A DNA stretch of 39,121 nt from a virus, in the IMG/VR virus record IMGVR_UViG_3300048079_000019, positions 1-39,121 of that record; one strand, 5' to 3'. Below, piece after piece: positions 38,184 through 39,121 of the stretch; positions within the stretch are counted from its first letter, which is position 1, and every line of letters begins with the position of its first letter. Position numbers and translations under genes: made by a program. Below the pieces are notes generated by a model. The model saw nothing but the letters and a program-made list of their open reading frames with translations. It did not search any database and was not told where the DNA came from.

Positions 38184-39119
38184 TTACGACAGGTCGCGGA
38201 TCGCGGCGCTGGCGGCCTCGTTCTTGCTCTTGAGGGTCCATTCCGTGTTGATCATGCGTTTCTTGCTGTCGCCGGTCTTGGCCAGGTCCTCGCCCTTCAT
38301 CGGACGCAGGGTCATCAGCGACCACATTTCCGGATCCAGCAGGAAGATGTCGCGCGAACGCTGGTAGCGGCTGTTGATGATCGAGTAGCGGCCGAAGTCG
38401 CCGACGTACACCTCGACAGTCGCATTCAGCGTCTTGTCTTCGGTCTTGTCGAACTTGGTGGCGCCGCCGGTGAAGGCCGACACCGCGCCGCGCTGCGCCG
38501 ATGGTACGAACAGCAGGGTAGGGTTGCCGCCCTGGTCCCAGGCCGCTTTCGCCACGTCCTTGAGCATCTGCTCGGTGATCGCGCGCAGGGTGCCGTCAGT
38601 CGGCGCCACGTTCGTGATCGGGTTTGGAGCGACGCCGGTAGCGCCCAGGCTGTTGTTGGTCTGAATCCAGCCAGCCACGCCGCGCGCCTGGCCGGCTACG
38701 CCGGTTGCAGCAGCGATTGCCGTGGTGTTCTGCAGCGCAGCGAACTCGATGTCGCGCTTGAGCTCGACCATCTTCTTCGCGTCCTGGTAGGCGATTTCCG
38801 ACTTGCGGCCGGCCTTCGACACTGCTTCCTGCGAACCGGTGACCGCGTAGGTCTTTTCCGAGATCTGCATGCGGTTGCCGACGCGCACGGTCGGGGCGAT
38901 CGCCGAGAACGTGGCTTCGTTACCCTGCTCGACCTTGTTGTTCGCGGCGGCAGCCAGCACGTCGGTCTGCCATTCCTCGTACTGGGCCGAGGCTTTTTCC
39001 TTGCCGATGGACGACAGGAACGGCGTTTCTTCCGGGTTGATGTTGAAGATCTCGTTGGCGAGCGATTCACGCAGGCCGACGGCGTTGAAGGTTGCCATTG
39101 CGTTGGCGAGTTGTGCCAT
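38184..39119 (-). CDS. Major capsid protein (DUF5309/SU10-type)
   Basis: This is the complete 311-residue coat protein. The N-terminus (FNAVGLRESLANEIFNINPE, then ETPFLSSIGKEKASAQYEEW) and the C-terminal YSIINSRYQRSRDIFLLDPE and SLMTLRPMKGEDLAKTGDSK match the DUF5309 HK97-fold coat family. It assembles around the scaffold on the portal. Its first 98 codons are repeated, with silent changes, at the left end of the window. The ATG lies two bases before the right edge, so the ribosome site is seen only in the left copy. Confidence 0.95.
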   Translation of the reverse strand: MAQLANAMATFNAVGLRESLANEIFNINPEETPFLSSIGKEKASAQYEEWQTDVLAAAANNKVEQGNEATFSAIAPTVRVGNRMQISEKTYAVTGSQEAVSKAGRKSEIAYQDAKKMVELKRDIEFAALQNTTAIAAATGVAGQARGVAGWIQTNNSLGATGVAPNPITNVAPTDGTLRAITEQMLKDVAKAAWDQGGNPTLLFVPSAQRGAVSAFTGGATKFDKTEDKTLNATVEVYVGDFGRYSIINSRYQRSRDIFLLDPEMWSLMTLRPMKGEDLAKTGDSKKRMINTEWTLKSKNEAASAAIRDLS

Positions 39120-39121
39120 GA
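38825..39121. repeat. Right copy of imperfect terminal direct repeat
   Basis: This stretch matches bases 1-297 with seven third-position differences. It carries the N-terminal coding part of the complete capsid gene. Confidence 0.95.

Noticed and set aside
1-39121. Possible diversity-generating retroelement, as in BPP-1-like phages
   Set aside because: The layout recalls BPP-1, but I found no reverse-transcriptase motif and no template/variable repeat pair near the tail genes.
1-39121. CRISPR array or tRNA genes
   Set aside because: No spaced identical repeats of suitable length and no cloverleaf were seen. The short repeats present are coding or operator repeats.

Overview
The window is essentially the complete genome of a temperate, short-tailed (podovirus-type) phage of a GC-rich Gram-negative host. 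A betaproteobacterium is my inference from base composition and gene types; nothing here proves the host. The first 297 bases repeat the last 297 bases at about 97.6% identity, and the major capsid gene is cut at the left edge and complete at the right edge. The map therefore closes into a circle of about 38.8 kb that was opened inside the capsid gene.

Layout on the circle is lambda-like. A leftward (minus-strand) arm starts at a cro-like gene (14739). It runs through small DNA-binding proteins, an O-like replication initiator with internal iterons (13317-13356), a DnaB-type helicase, Rha, NinG, a winged-helix protein and a possible late antiterminator (9300-9644). It continues into the late genes: terminase small and large subunits, an SGNH-domain virion protein, portal, a proteasome-like Ntn hydrolase, scaffold and capsid. 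Across the artificial ends the late genes go on with neck/adaptor, tailspike, tail and ejection proteins, then holin, lysozyme and a tiny lipoprotein, ending at 25326.

A rightward (plus-strand) arm holds the cI-type S24 repressor, two AT-rich morons (a Rap1a/Tai immunity-like secreted protein and a zinc-ribbon protein) and, in opposite orientation, an HNH endonuclease. An early operon follows from a second repressor-controlled promoter at 16996-17024: many small proteins, ERF annealing protein, SSB, Gp157-like protein, NinB, excisionase and integrase. The 25129-25325 gap between integrase and the end of the late operon is where attP should lie.

The most notable points are these. A matched pair of promoters (cro side and early-right side) has the same TTGACT-17-TAAAGT layout and near-identical 18-bp operators. 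A proteasome-fold hydrolase sits in the head operon. There are eight consecutive 11-residue repeats in an ejection-type protein. An iteron origin with a C6/G6/G6 tract lies inside the initiator gene. A T6SS-immunity-like moron sits in the rex position. The terminal capsid repeat carries only third-position differences. Several genes below 60 codons (50, 34 and 36 aa) are supported by ATGA coupling and codon use.
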